A stretch of DNA of 64,000 bases from positions 1,178,001 to 1,242,000 of the forward strand of contig JAGPYM010000004.1 in NCBI GenBank assembly GCA_020736575.1. Reading direction: 5' to 3'. The translations under genes were made by a program, and so were the position numbers. Each line of letters starts with the position of its first letter. Position 1 is the stretch's first letter. Shown piece by piece: positions 24,332-37,220 of this stretch. Source of the DNA: Thelonectria olida (Eukaryota > Ascomycota > Sordariomycetes > Hypocreales > Nectriaceae). Below the pieces are notes generated by a model, which searched no databases, was not told the DNA's origin, and was given only the letters and a program-made list of their open reading frames with translations.

Positions 24332-24793
24332 GGTAGACGCTTTATTGCTTCATACTTTTCTTTTTGATTCAATACAGTCAACTTTGTACAGAATAACCAT
24401 GTTTCCATCCTCTACATCGCTCCGGATTGTGTCACTCACGAGAACAAACCGAGCGTTGGTCAAGCAAACATCATTAACCAGCCCAAGCCATGAAGTCGTG
24501 ACGACCCACCGGAAGACCACTTAAACCCGGTAGGATCTCCCTCTCTATCTTGATCAAAGTCTAATAATGCAGCGTACAACTCCTCCCCCCCCGTCTATCT
24601 TCAACAAATGCATTGCGTAACAAAAAATCAAAAATACCGACCATGGATGTATGTGAAAGCGATCGATTGTCACGTGGACAGTCGAATCGAGAACCCGATG
24701 AGCCAGAAACACTAGAAAATGAAAGCAGAATGCAACGCCTCCGAATGCAACCCCCTCCCCCGTTTTTACTTTTCTTTTTCTCCATCCTTTCCT
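24332..24793. other. Convergent 3' intergenic region
   Basis: Short space between the 67-aa gene and the convergent C2H2 regulator, holding both 3' UTRs. A C-rich run at 24585-24594 and T-rich stretches near 24765-24780 are the only visible features. Confidence 0.5.
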
Positions 24794-27773
24794 TCATGTA
24801 GTTGCCCCTGTATTGTTGATTTCCGTCTTGACAGACGCAGTGCCGGCGTCCCCCACCACTTGTGGAAGGGGTGTAAATAGTTTTGCCATATCTAGAGTCA
24901 GATCCATGGCCCCATATTGATCATCAATCTCCCCAACTGATCCTAATTCTTCTCCTCGAGAAGCCCCATCAGACATGACCCAGGCCCGAACAGACTTCAA
25001 TAACTGCATGACTTGCATGAACCGCGCGTCGGGAGCCATGTGAAGCTCTTCAGGTCGAGTGTGCTGAAGCATGTACTTCGCCAACCAGTAGAAGTGAATT
25101 CCGTCCCTTGAAAACCCGTGTCGCCGAGGGTTGTTAGCCGCCGGCGTCGTCGGCGGGAATTGTGAGGACATGTCCGCATCCCAGTTCGATTTGAATTTGT
25201 CTAATGCCGCGTTGATGGCCTGCAGGCTTTGCGGAGCCGTTTGCCCATCCACACCGTTCTTTGGAGAAGCCTTGTCGGCAGGTATCATCCAATCACGAGG
25301 TGGTGGGGTTCCGTAGTTGAAATTTGCGCTGCCCTCAACGAGTGACTGTCGAAGCAGCACCAAAATGGCATGAACCAGGATGAACTTCCCGTAAAGATTC
25401 GTGCTTCCAGGTTGGATGTCGTAAGAGGCATGAAGAAGAGCCTTCAACGCCCAATCCATTTCCGGCTGTTTCGCACGTTGTGTACCATAAGCATTCTTCT
25501 CTCGTGCAGAATCAGGACCATTCAGGCCAAGTGCAGAAGCACAGGTATCCGCAGTGTCAGCATCCCAAGCTGCGTCGTCAGCAGGCAGAGGTAGGTGTAT
25601 CTCTAACGCATCTAGGAGAGGGTGTGCGTTGAAATAGAGACCCATTGCTGCGTCGCAAAGGAAAATACCGAACAACAAACGGTTCCGCCGTTCCTGATCA
25701 ATCCATGTCTCCCATCTAAAGTCAGAACTCGAAATGGGGGATGCATCAGCTTGATGGAGTGGCGACCTGAGAGAATGATCATTTGAGAGCGAAAGGAGGT
25801 CAAACTTGCGAGCGGTGGACGTGAGTAGAGGATGAATGTGGCGAGCTCTGTCGCGTTGTTGGGGAGTTCCGTTCCATACTAGGAGTATGCACAGCAACAT
25901 CACAGCCTGGAGCTCTTCAATGTCAGTTTGAGACGCAATCCTCGGTCGCGGGTCTTGCAGCTCTGCACCAGACATCACCCTGCAGTCTCGCTCGAGCGCG
26001 ACAAGCAGGAAGTCCATCATTTCGCGAACGTTGGTTGATGTCACACGGTCAGAATAGCAAGCACCGATGCAACACATGCCTGCAAGCAAGCCTGTGTATG
26101 CATCAATGATCTTGAATGTTGCGACATGTAGAATTGGTACATGGATGTTGAAGTGAGTGTATTTGTCCAAGAAGTCTTTGATGTTGTCGGGTGAGAAATA
26201 GAGGTTCATCCCTGCGCTTTGAGGGTCAATCGCCTGATTAGGAGGGTAAAAAAAGTTGAGAATCTGATCTGAAATTTGGTTATATGGGTTTTGGAGGTGA
26301 GATGGCATCCCCCAATTCGAGGAGTGGGGGTCGCTGGCACTGGCGCCTATCGTTCCGGGCCGGGCATTAGGTTCGGTTTTGGTTCCGATCTGCGTCTGTC
26401 CAAGATTAGGATTGAAAGAGGAGGTGTTGACGTAGGTTTGATGCGCACCAGCCTGGAACATCTGAGACCAATCAAGGCCAGATTGTTGGTTTGTTTGAGA
26501 ACCACCGTACATGGGCATTCCATTCTGACCCGGGGGCATGCTGTAGCCAGGCATCTGCTGGTTGTTCATGGAGCTCGACACGTCGGTGCCGTAAGGCTGC
26601 TGGTTACCCATGACGGGAGCCATGTTACGACGATCCCCGTTGTTACCGTTGTCGAGACGTCCGATCGAGCTGGATCGCGACAGCTGGTTCTGGTCACCAG
26701 CCATGTTGTTCATGCCGTCCTGAACGGGAACCATGCCAAATGGATGAACCATGTTGTCGCCTGGCATGTTATTGAGGCCGTTGAGGTGGTTCAAGTCACC
26801 CTCGTGGGCGAGGCCAGCAGCCTTCTGCGCCTGGGCGTTCTTCTTAACGTGAGCTTGAGGGTGGGACAAGTGACTAGCTCCGGTGGGGTTTCCACGACGG
26901 ATGGAGCACTTTTGGAAGTGGCGCTTCAAAATGTCACTTCGAGAAAACGTATCGCGGCAAAGCACACACATGTATGGGCGGTCGCCAGTGTCTAAGCGTT
27001 TTGGTCAGCGCGTCAACGAGGTGAGGGAGATAGAAATAGGACTCACGTCGGAGGAGGTGACGCTTGAGATGCTTCGCGTGAAGGTACGTCTTTGTGCAAT
27101 GGGGACAGGGGAACTTTCCATCGGCATCCTTCACAGGAATCACCGTATTCTTCGCACCGGTACCAGCAGCAGGGGCAGCAGGCCGCCCAGGAGCACTGGG
27201 CAAGATACCGCGGCGACCTTGCGATCCCACGACGTGCGTGGGCTGCTCACCCTCCTGCTGAAGAACTGAAGGTTGTTGCATCATCGGGCCGGGACCGTAG
27301 GGCGAGGAGACGCCAGGTTGGGACATGATGCCGCCGGGAGGCATAGGTCGCAACACGGGAGGACCTACTCGACCACCGACTGGGGCGGGAGCAATGGGCT
27401 GTGGGTGCGACGCGGTAGTGGTCGCTTGGGGCATCATCGCGGCCGAGGTTCCGTAAGCCTGAGGAGGGGGGTATTGGCTCTGTTGAGGCATCGAGTAGAT
27501 ACTGCGCTGCTGACCAGGCTGTGAAGTCTGCTGGTAGCTGGGTAGGTTCGAGGTCGAGCCGGGCGTGTTGGGCGTGCCCGGTGTCCGCGGTGTGTGCGGG
27601 TGACTACCGTAGAGAGGCTGCATGGCTGATGCTGGAGGTTGTAGCGGAGGCAGAGTCTGAGGGAGAGGAGAGCCGGTTTGCAGCTGGTTGGGTGAGATGG
27701 CGGTAGGTGATGGGTAAGTTTGACCAGAAGTAGTCGTGTTCACACCATTGGGGTGATACTGCGAACCGTCCAT
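24794..27773 (-). CDS. C2H2 zinc finger plus fungal-specific transcription factor domain regulator
   Basis: DNA-binding transcription factor. Exons are 27047-27773 and 24794-26991, giving 974 aa; the 55-nt intron falls inside the inter-finger linker and restores RHTGDRPYMC. Residues 1-210 are Pro/Gln/Ser/Thr-rich and probably disordered. Finger 1 (about residues 219-241) is CPHC...HLKRHLLRH. Finger 2 (about 248-270) is CVLC...DILKRHFQKC, ending in Cys rather than His. A Gln/Asn/Gly/Met-rich linker follows, then a fungal_trans-type helical domain at about residues 490-800 (HVPILHVATFK, WIDQERRNRLLFGIFLCD). This architecture is shared with yeast Rsf2/Tda9-type and related fungal regulators; target genes are unknown. 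The first in-frame ATG is used; a further open frame upstream lacks ATG near the junction. Confidence 0.93.
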
Positions 27774-29347
27774 GCTACTCGTCGTAGACGCGCTCTGGGA
27801 TGGGACGTTGTTGTTGAAGTCGCGACACGACACGAGTGTCCGGGGCTGGGCAGGAAAAGACTTGAACTTGGGGGGCGAGCGAGATCAAGTCAAGATTGCC
27901 GAGGAGGGAGAACGCAAGTTGCAAAAGGCGACGAAGCAAACAAGCGATCGATGGCTGAAGAACAACGCAGTGCAAGTTGCAATTGCAAAGCTCCGCAGAC
28001 GAGGTTCCCGGAAGGTGGATGAGGCTCGTGGCAGGTCCCTCTCGAGGTGGTGTTTGGGGAAGGGTGCAGAGTGGAGAACTGGGTCTCGAACCTTTTTATT
28101 TTTTTTCGGACGGATGCTGTCAGGGCAGCCAGGCCGGAAAGGTGGGCTGCGGAGGGTGGGTAGTGTGGGTGGCAGGGGGGTGCCGCGAAGGAGAAAAAAA
28201 GACAGAGAGGTGCGAGAGGAGAAAAGGAGTGGGTCCGCGTGGGAGTGGATGCCTGGTGGGGCGTGAAACTGTGAGGAAGAGACGTGAGGTGAGGTACCGG
28301 AGGTAACAGCGGTAACGGCAGAACTCCGTAGTAGGCGGTTTTTTTTTGTTCTCGTTTTCTTAGCGTCTTCAGGCAATGTGTTCCCAAAGAACTCGGTCGG
28401 CCAGTCGTAATCCGGCGTCGAGATAAACTAACAGGATGTGAGAAAAGTTTGGCAAAGCCAAGACGTTGAAGCAGACGAACCCTAGAGTGAACGGTAACTT
28501 ATTTGCTGAGAGTGAATTGACTCTGGAGCCCCGATCCGGCCAGAGGCGGGGTGCGGCAGCAGGGAGAGGCGGCAACAACGACTGGTGGCAGCAGCACGAG
28601 CGGAGCCGTCGAGATGCTTTGGCGGGCAACCTGGCTTTTCTGCTGCTTGCTTGCCTGGCACGCTCGTTCACTGACTGGGCAGTGGGAGCAAGTGGATAAA
28701 TGTTTGGGATGGGAAGTGGGCCCACGGAGAACCGCTCAGAAGATGATGGGACAGGCCGCTTGGGGCTGGGATCTGGGAGCTGGAGGAGGAAAGAAAAATA
28801 GGCCAGAGAGGGAGGGAGGGTCGCGGGTCGTGGGTCGAGGGTTGTGGGTTGTGGGCGTGGATGGGGCCAGCTGGGGCGCCAGACGCGCAAAATTCAGAGC
28901 TATCGCGGGCGGGAACGACACAGCAGGGGAACGTTGACGCGAAGGTCGATAGCTTTTGATCCCGACGACAAATTGGTATTATCTCGATGGGAGTTGTGAT
29001 GAGGATTGAAGGAGGGGAAAATAGACTCGGGATTTACGGGAGGAAGAAAGGGGGGAAATGGAAAGAAGGGAAGGGAAGAGCGCAGAGAATTCCGAGAGAA
29101 GAGCGAGTGAGCGGCGGCAGACTGACAGAAAGAGTGAACGCGCGCGCCAGAAATTGACCTCCCAGGCCTGTCTGCCAGTGAGAAGTGAGAAGCGAGAGAC
29201 ACCAAAATAATGGAAATAATCAAAAAAGATACTGCCAAAAACAGTCCAGGTACCGGTGACTTGCCCAACAGCGGTATCTTCCTCCCTCTTCTCAACATTT
29301 GCCTTCGCTGCCGCCATATTGCAGCTCACTCGCTCTTTCTTTCTTTC

Positions 29348-29375
29348 CTTTTCTTTTCTTTTCTTTTCTTTTCTT
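29348..29375. repeat. CTTTT pentanucleotide microsatellite
   Basis: About five and a half copies of CTTTT within a longer pyrimidine-rich tract upstream of the C2H2 regulator. Confidence 0.85.
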
Positions 29376-32300
29376 GACTTTTTCTCTTTGAACTTGTCTT
29401 TTTCAAGCAATCTAATTGCTCTGCCTGTTCGTCGGTAATTCCACGCCCTTCTCTCCTCGTCTCTCTTCTTCAAATCGGGACTGAGGCGACATCAAGTCGC
29501 TCGACCAAATTTCACGGTTAGCGTGGGTGCCATTGCCGCCCTAAGCCGCAACAATTGGAGCCCAAGAACGAGAGGCTGGTTACCTCGACGTCACCTCCGA
29601 CTGCAGCCGTGTCCAGGGAGAGTCCAGGTAGTTCAGGGGTACCCACCGTGCCGCCGCGTCGGCCTACGTGCCCTGCCAACGAAGATACCACAGATCGGGG
29701 TCAGAATGCTGAGTTGCGATGACGCCGCCTAAACTTTGTTGTCTCTGATCCCTTCTTGCAGGTCAACTCTCCTCCAAAGTCCATTACGTAGCCTTGACCA
29801 GTCCAGGGCATCACGTCGTCAACCTCATAAAGACCAGATGTCGCCTCGAGCGAGGCATTACGCGACCACGTCCGTCCAACTTACCAATCAATCCAGCGGC
29901 TATGCACTGCGATCCAAATCACCCAAATCAAATACTCGAAGGCACTGCGCGGCATCGGTAACGGCACGTCCGACACCGCCCGACCAGGGGGGTGTGGCTG
30001 CATGGCTGGGTTTGACAGCATCACCTGGAGGCAGGAGGAGGTTGGGGACTGGTCAGCACAGTACGCCGACGACAGTTGCTTGCTCAAATATCCAAGCCTT
30101 GTGACAGGCGCCTCGTTTTACAAACGAAGCAGGCAGGCATCTCGTCTTCCAGGAACACGGTCAGCATCTCGCCGCATCACCATTGCTACCAGTCTCAGGT
30201 ATCAGAATGCGCCCAGTGTCTGTCTTATGTCAGGGATCCGGGCGGCACTTGCACCGATGCTCGTGATGCATCCTCGTCTCGCGCCATCTCGAATGAGGCC
30301 AGGAATCGCCGTGCACAAAAAACCAGGATCATGCACAAGGGGACGGAGCGAAAAAAAAAATGTTCCTTTGCCTCTCCCTTCCCGAAAGGACAAAAGGGAG
30401 GGGCGAATGTAGTATTTGATGGTGGTTGGGGGCGAGGTCGGTTTGGTAACGAAGTACCTCACCTCAACCAATTCTCCCTTTTCAGCGCCTCGCCAGGTTG
30501 GCAGGCAGGCCTCACAACGACTCGCAAGATTGCTCTCTCTCTCAACTTCCGGCACGCGCTGCGCCGGCTGATTCCCGGTATCGTTGCCGGCCTGGCTGCC
30601 CACCCACGCCGATGATGTCTCGCGCCAAACCAAGTCCTCTCACCGCATTACCTCATACACGAGTCGAGACGCCGAATTCGCGCCGGGATCTCTCGAATCT
30701 CATGCAGCCCTTTTTCATTTCATTTTTTTCCCTCTTGCCTGATCTTGTAAACTGGTTAAAATCGCACTAGTGTCAACGCTAGAGCCAAGGATGATGACCA
30801 GAACGTAAAAGGAATCTGACCACGGACAAAAGCGAGCGGTAACATTGTCTTGGTTCAGAAGATACTAGGAACGTCCTAGTCGGAAATGTTTCACGCGGTA
30901 AAGATGCCGCACCGGCGCTTTTCATCTGTCAGGTCTCACCGATAATATTTGACTTGCGGATTTTGATCTTGATCAACGACTGCTAGCTGCACTTGGGTTC
31001 ACTTGACACCAAGTCCTACATATGCTGCTTGTAGGCTGATGCAGTCCCTTCATATCTATCCGCGAAGGTGACCAATTGCAGCGCGCGGCAGCGGCTTACA
31101 AGGCGGCAAAATACTTCGTACAGTACAAATGCTAAGTTGCTTTCGACATGCCATGGCATGACGCCTCACAAACAAGGCGCGTCTGATAAGTAATTAGCCT
31201 CTGAAGAGCGGTTTAATCACACAAATCCCGTGCCCAAATCAGGTGGAAGCTCTTGGCACCCGTCGCGACCAAGGTCTGGCCTGTCCTCGAACAGGCACTA
31301 CAAGGCGCCTCTCAATGGCGGTACGTAAAATGTACTGACATCGTGACCTCGGGCAGGGCAAGCCTCTCAAGCCCGAGACGTTTTTCACACTCTTCACCCC
31401 CTCCCTCAAGAGTGCTCTGTTCACCCAATGGCTGGCGCTCGGCTCGTGACTCGAGAATGCCGGGATCCCAAGATGATGTGCAGGATCCACGAGTCAAGCG
31501 AGACTCCAGGCAAAGTCCCTGGATTCCCGCTGTTCAAGGGGAGGCTGGCGGGTTCATCTCAGCATGGACGGTTTCTGCAATTGTCTACTTGTTCCAACAT
31601 CTACTATGCCCCATTTTGGCTGTATTCGAGAGTTGTTCTTTTCTCGACTCCAAAGGGCCCTCTCTTCAACCCCCTCCAGTTGGCAGCCGACTGGCACGCA
31701 CCAAGTCGGAGCTACCTGCCTTTGGACCGCTTCTATTGCAGCTAACGTTGTGTGCCGAGAAACGACGCGCTAATTTGGCCATCTTCACTTTTCACGGACA
31801 CACGCTTCCGATGGCTTTTGTTTTTCTTTTGATTTTCGGCCCCGACCAATGAGACTAAAAAGCAAAGTTACGTACCGCCAAAACAATACTCGGCCAATTT
31901 CAATTCAGCAGCAAGCACATGCGATCTGCGGGAGAGCAAAACTTTCTCATCAGCTGGTCGGTTCGGAGCCGTCGCCAGCAACGCATCCCGTGCATCCGCA
32001 TCCGCATCCCGCTGAAACGCACACGCGCGGATGGATTCATTGGGATTGACACGAGGACGAGCCTCACCCCAGGGAGGGTCCTTCATCTCACATCGGTCTT
32101 TTGGAACCGTAATGGGGCCGTCCAATGGCTCCCGAAGAGCACCGCGGTTATTTCCACCGAGGACAGATCTTGGTGGAGCCGTGCCCCTTGGAAGCTGGAA
32201 CCCCTCACCCTCCAGCAGCCAGCCCAGTGAAGCTGCTCGAAAACGACGAGGGAGGCCAGGGAAAAAAAGCTTCGATGCTCGCTCCAGAAGCTTCAGGTGG

Positions 32301-33964
32301 AGTCCTTCCCGTGAGGAGGCGCATTTGGAGAAGCTGTCTTGATTTTGAGCCGCTGACGCTCACCTGTCACCATGTTCAACGTCTCGCAACACCATGATCC
32401 CTCAGGCCACGATATGGCGATGCCTCCGAGGCAGGGTGCCCGGACGACTTTGTCCGACATTTACACTCGGGCCGTGCAGAGCGTTATTTTTGCACGTTTC
32501 TTTTTTCTTTACTGTTTCTGTTTGCTGCCCTTCTTCGGCCAACCCCTCGTCGGGTACGTCAGCGATTATGAACAGAGACAAGTGGCGGAAACACCGAGAC
32601 AGGCCTCATTCCCGAAAAACGGCGACTGGACGAGTCACCTACCTAGCTAACCAAGCGCTACGACGTTTTTTTCTCACCATCTTTCGCGCCGCGGCCTACC
32701 CTCCGATGGTAGGTACGAGCACAGGCAGCAGATGCGCGAGTGCCTTGGGCTTGCTTGGGGTGCCGCCCTCAACCCTTGCTTTTGTGGCGCCGCCTGCTGG
32801 GTCCTCTTTCGCCAGGGCCTCAACTGTTGTGGGACATTGTCACCACCCAAAGAACGTGGGACAGAGGAACTGCCAAAAAGCAGGCGGAGACAAGACCTGG
32901 TCCATTTATCAATCTCATCGATCTTCACTTTTGATATCACCGCAGAGAACCAACACCACCATCAGTGAAGCGCCATTTGCAGCAACACGATCGTCCATAG
33001 GTGCGGCAGTCATCGTGCCATTGCTGTTGCACCATGGCCTGAGGTGTCGAGCTTTTACCGCGCAATTCCCAATTCCTCGCAACCCTTTTCCGAGACTTCA
33101 CCGACTCGAAATACGTACCACCCTGCTCCCGTTTACAAAACGTACTCCGTCCACCCCGTCCTGTCTTGTCTTGTCTCGTTGGTGCATTGTCATCGTGTGT
33201 GCGCCAAAAATGGCTATCCTGATTTTAGCTGCACTCACAAACACGAGTCAATCAGTCAGAGCCAGAGAGCGACTTGCAGGTAGAGGTACCCTGTATGCCC
33301 ACGGCCTGTCAACTTCTCGCGACCAGGGAGGACACTGGCTCACAGCCGCTGACAAATGGAAGAGTCAGGTTGGCATGGACGAAAATGGGATTTGTGGCCG
33401 GGGTCTATAGCGGCGGCCAGGATTGGTGGCTGCGCGAATGCCGCCGGCAACTTACCATGGATATGTCATCGCTTCCAGGGTGTCTCGTCGCAGGTACTCC
33501 GTACTTTGTTGAGCCGTCTGAAAGGATGATGCTCGAAGCCATGACCTGATAAGTGCGCGAAGGGCAAGACACACACCTTCTTGGCAGATCCCTGCTCGTG
33601 TCGGGACTTCTCTTTCTGGAATTCCGATAGCATTCAGTGGCTGACGACAACAGCAGGGATATCGGAATTACGAGGGTGCGAGCTGGAGATTGTTGACTGT
33701 GCGAAGTGCAAACATGTCCCGTATCAAGGCTTGTGACGGACTATATACCTTGCATGCACACACAATCTTCCATGATGGAGGGCCGACGTTGAGACGAAAA
33801 ATTTTATGTCTGTCCGACATCCATTTGAAGAGTTTGGGTGGGTGGGTTCCGATGCATCTTCCACACCACATCGATGGCCACCATCGCGACAAAGAGGAGA
33901 AATAAAAGAGGGACGTGCCCGGCAATCGTTTGGAGAAGCGGGCCAGGTGGAGAGTGGAAATACC

Positions 33965-33987
33965 AAAAAAAAAAAAAAAAAAAAAAA
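33965..33987. repeat. Homopolymer A run (23 bases)
   Basis: Uninterrupted A run inside the 9.4-kb gap. It is the longest homopolymer noticed and could mark a retroposed poly(A) tail, though no upstream gene copy or target-site duplication was recognised. Length may be unreliable in assembly. Confidence 0.9.
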
Positions 33988-36900
33988 CTGCCGTTGGGTG
34001 GTGCCGGACAAAGCTGGTTGAGGCTCTAAGCTCTGCTGGGTCCCTCCCGCTTCCCATCAAGCCCCGTCCGCCGGGAGCCACTGTTCTGACGCGGGACATG
34101 GAAGCTGGGAAACAGAGGAAACGAATATGGTGATGGCTTCATCTCGCAGTTCCACCCACTCCTGCTCCATGGTTCCTCACTGCCCTAGCACATGGACACT
34201 TCGAACACCCTGCCGATGCACTGCCTCTGAGTCCTACAGACATTGGGGTGCTGGGTGTGCCGCAGACATCCGATCGCACAAATCTGCTGCACGAGTCATA
34301 TTTCATTAGCCTCGGAGCTTTGGAGATTCTCCCTGATACCGGTGTCGGTCGAAATGCTGCATCGACGGCACGTCATACTTTTCAGCATTTACGGCTAGTA
34401 CGAACCACCAAATCTACCAGAGCAGATTTGCCCAAACTCAGGTCTCTCAATGTACTTCTCTCCGAGCCGACGAGGAGGAGGGGGCGGAATCTGTGATGAG
34501 TCCAAAAGTGCACGGCTCCCATCCCGTTTCGGAAGAAGAAGGCTGTGGACGGGGTCCGAAGTGTCCGAGCTAATAAGGTAATACCGATTACTCCAACACA
34601 ACCGACCACCCAACCACCTTTTTGAGGGACTTCTATACGTCACGAACAGCCAGCCTACACTCTGCCACCTACTCTTGTCTCGTCGTGTCTGTCCGGAGTA
34701 CGCATACAATTCCCTTGCGCAAGTGCGGAACCTTGCCGGATAGGCGCAAATTTTGGGTGATGGCGGCGTCCGTTTCACCACCGCTGTCCCCACCGGCACC
34801 AGGGCCTCTGGCGACAGACTTGAATGTACCACGTGGTGACTTGTCGGCTGCATTGGGTTGCTCGTTTCTAAGGGAGGAAATTTCAGCCGGAAGGCCATGT
34901 TGACGCCTGGTGATAATGACGACCAACCTCGCACCACCCATGACGCTCGGCGCCCTGGCTTTCCGTTATCCATCCCATGTTGCCCATCCATCTCATCGAC
35001 ATCTCCTTTAGTTGTTTTCTCCTCAAACCAGCTCCCAAACAACCTGAAGCACGGGCGTATGGTATGTGGGATGTGGGATAGCCGGATTTACCTTTCTCAA
35101 CATGTCGCACTTTTCCGGGAGTTGACATGTACTAGCTACAAAGCAAAGCCAGCCTCAGCGCAAATGGTAGGTTTGCCACGTTGGTTCGCACTCCAATTCA
35201 GCACTCCGGAGAAATGGTGTTTTGACGCTAGTGGGCATTACCACAAGCCTCTGGCTTTGACCGCGTCAGTATTTTTGCACGCCAACACCAACAGCAGGAA
35301 ACTATTGGCATGGCACCTGAATCTCCTGAGGAGGCGGGAAAAGGAGAATGAAAGACACACGGCTTCCTTTCGCCCGCTAGTTCACGAGGCACCATTCCTG
35401 GCGTGCTTCGCATAGGTTGGTCTCAGTTGATGGCTGAATCTGTTTGCTTTTGGTGTTGGGCCAAATCTCTCTCTCCCTTTGTTGGTGTGAGATGCTCCCG
35501 TCTTACTTGCCTCGATGTGGCAGCAATGTCTGGCGCCTAGTCTGGCGCAATTCGTCTAGCTACAGCGACGGTCTCCCCTACATGCGTTCATGCCTGCTTC
35601 TGCGTGATCCAGACTCTCGAATGTGAGTCGTTGATGCGACGATGCGACGATGCGATGTCGGGCGTCGGTTGGATGCAGGCGGAACAAGCCGCCGTAAGAG
35701 AGGTATTGTGACCGACACTCGCCAAATGTCTCTCAAAAATTACCAAGGAAAAGAGAGCACTATGATACGAAGTGCCAACACCCTTGTTTGCCCGCCGAGA
35801 TGCGCGTTATTTGGAAGGACCAGGATGCCATCACCCCCGAACTATTTGGACCTGCAGGGCCCATTTCGCTGCCAAGGTAGGCATGTAGGGAGAGTCAAGG
35901 CAGGGAGGTGTGCACCCCCACGCTGCCGAGACGTAATGGGTCACATCGCCCTTGTCGAGGAGCTTGGCCGAGGCATTGGGACGCATGGATCGGTCTCCTA
36001 CGCCGATTGTACTTTTGTACTGTGCTTTCTACTGTATTATTCGGGCGCTGCTCGAAAATGCTAAGCCGGGATCATGGTAGGCTGTGCATCATCTCATTGG
36101 CACTTTGAACCTTCAGGGTATTTTACTTGATATGAAGTGAGAGAGTAAGCCCGAGGTCGAACCTCGTGATCCTTGAGCGAAATAATCAGAGGAAGACGAG
36201 ATTTGATGCATGTACACGTGTGATGCGACGGCGTGAAACGGAGGGAGGTTGCAGTTCGCAAGCTTTTGACGCGATAATAATCCCACCGCCTTCAGATGTG
36301 CGCTCATTATTACGACTTGTCAAGCGTCCTACCCGGGAGTCGTGCGGCGCGCATGCGGCGCATCGCTTATGATAATGTCTCTCGAATGGGGAATTCCTAA
36401 CCGTTGTGCGGTGTTTGCGAGAGAGATTCGCGAAAAGGTATCGGAGCGGGAATCTGGTAGGGTCCGGTATGCCGAATGTTTGTCCCTTGTTGATGGTGTT
36501 TTTGAGCCTTCGATCTGATTATGAGTGCTTCGTACTATCCGTGAGTCCTCGTCCATTTCGACAACGACGAATTCATCTCGCGCATCGACGAGGTGTCGTT
36601 ACCGACTCCATAAAATGTTCAACGTCCTAGGTGCTTGCTGCGGCAATGACCTGCATTTCACCCACAAGCTCAGCTTGAAACGTGGAGAAATGCGCGATGG
36701 AGTCAAAAGATGTGCCCATCGCCGTTTTTTGATGGGTTCCTCCATCCTCTCCTCCCCTGGGGTTGAAATGGGGTTCCCCCGCCGTGAGCTCCTAGTCAGG
36801 CACCTGAAGAAAACAGGACCCTGACACCTTTTTTTTTTGTTTCTAGAAGTTGGCGATTGTTGATGGATGGGCCTTCTTTGGATGGTCCCCGCATCCGCCC

Positions 36901-37220
36901 GCCCCAAAAGAAGGTACTTTGTAGTTTGTACCCAGGCAGCCATCCGTGCTGCAAGTGCGCCTCCATCAAGAGAGGCTCCAAGATCTGGGTTCCACTCGCC
37001 ATGAGGAGGAGATGGAGATGTGGTCCGTTAAAAAGGGATCCATTCAGGGTAGCTCGGTGAGAGCGTGAGGCTCTCGGTGGCTGGACTCCAGCGCCTCGGA
37101 TTGGTGGTGTGGATTCGCCTCACCTTGTCCTTAGCTGGGACGATATACCTCACGTGACCGTTGGAAATCTAAGCTGCTGAGTCAGCCACCCAGCACAGCT
37201 GCCAAAATTTTGGCTGGTGG

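Larger units (their letters stand above)
27774..37220. other. 9.4-kb gap with no supported gene
   Basis: The largest non-coding stretch in the window. The first 1.7 kb (to about 29500) looks like leader and promoter of the C2H2 regulator, with strong purine/pyrimidine strand asymmetry. From 29500 to 37220 there are many short frames but none with a domain, membrane pattern or splice-linked partner; the longest, 32394-33410, translates to Arg/Ser/Thr-rich sequence without family features. Base composition is ordinary rather than AT-rich, so there is no sign of RIP-degraded repeats. A 23-base A run lies at 33965-33987 and several TAC-nnn-GTA palindromes occur. It could hide a long non-coding RNA or a fast-evolving gene. 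Confidence 0.5.

Noticed and set aside
33965..33987. A run as evidence of a retrotransposon insertion
   Set aside because: No reverse transcriptase, target-site duplication or gene-like sequence upstream; kept only as a simple repeat.
36140..36185. CGAGGTTCGACCTCG hairpin resembling a tRNA T-arm
   Set aside because: The loop is too short and there is no A-box, acceptor stem or anticodon arm at the expected distance on either strand.
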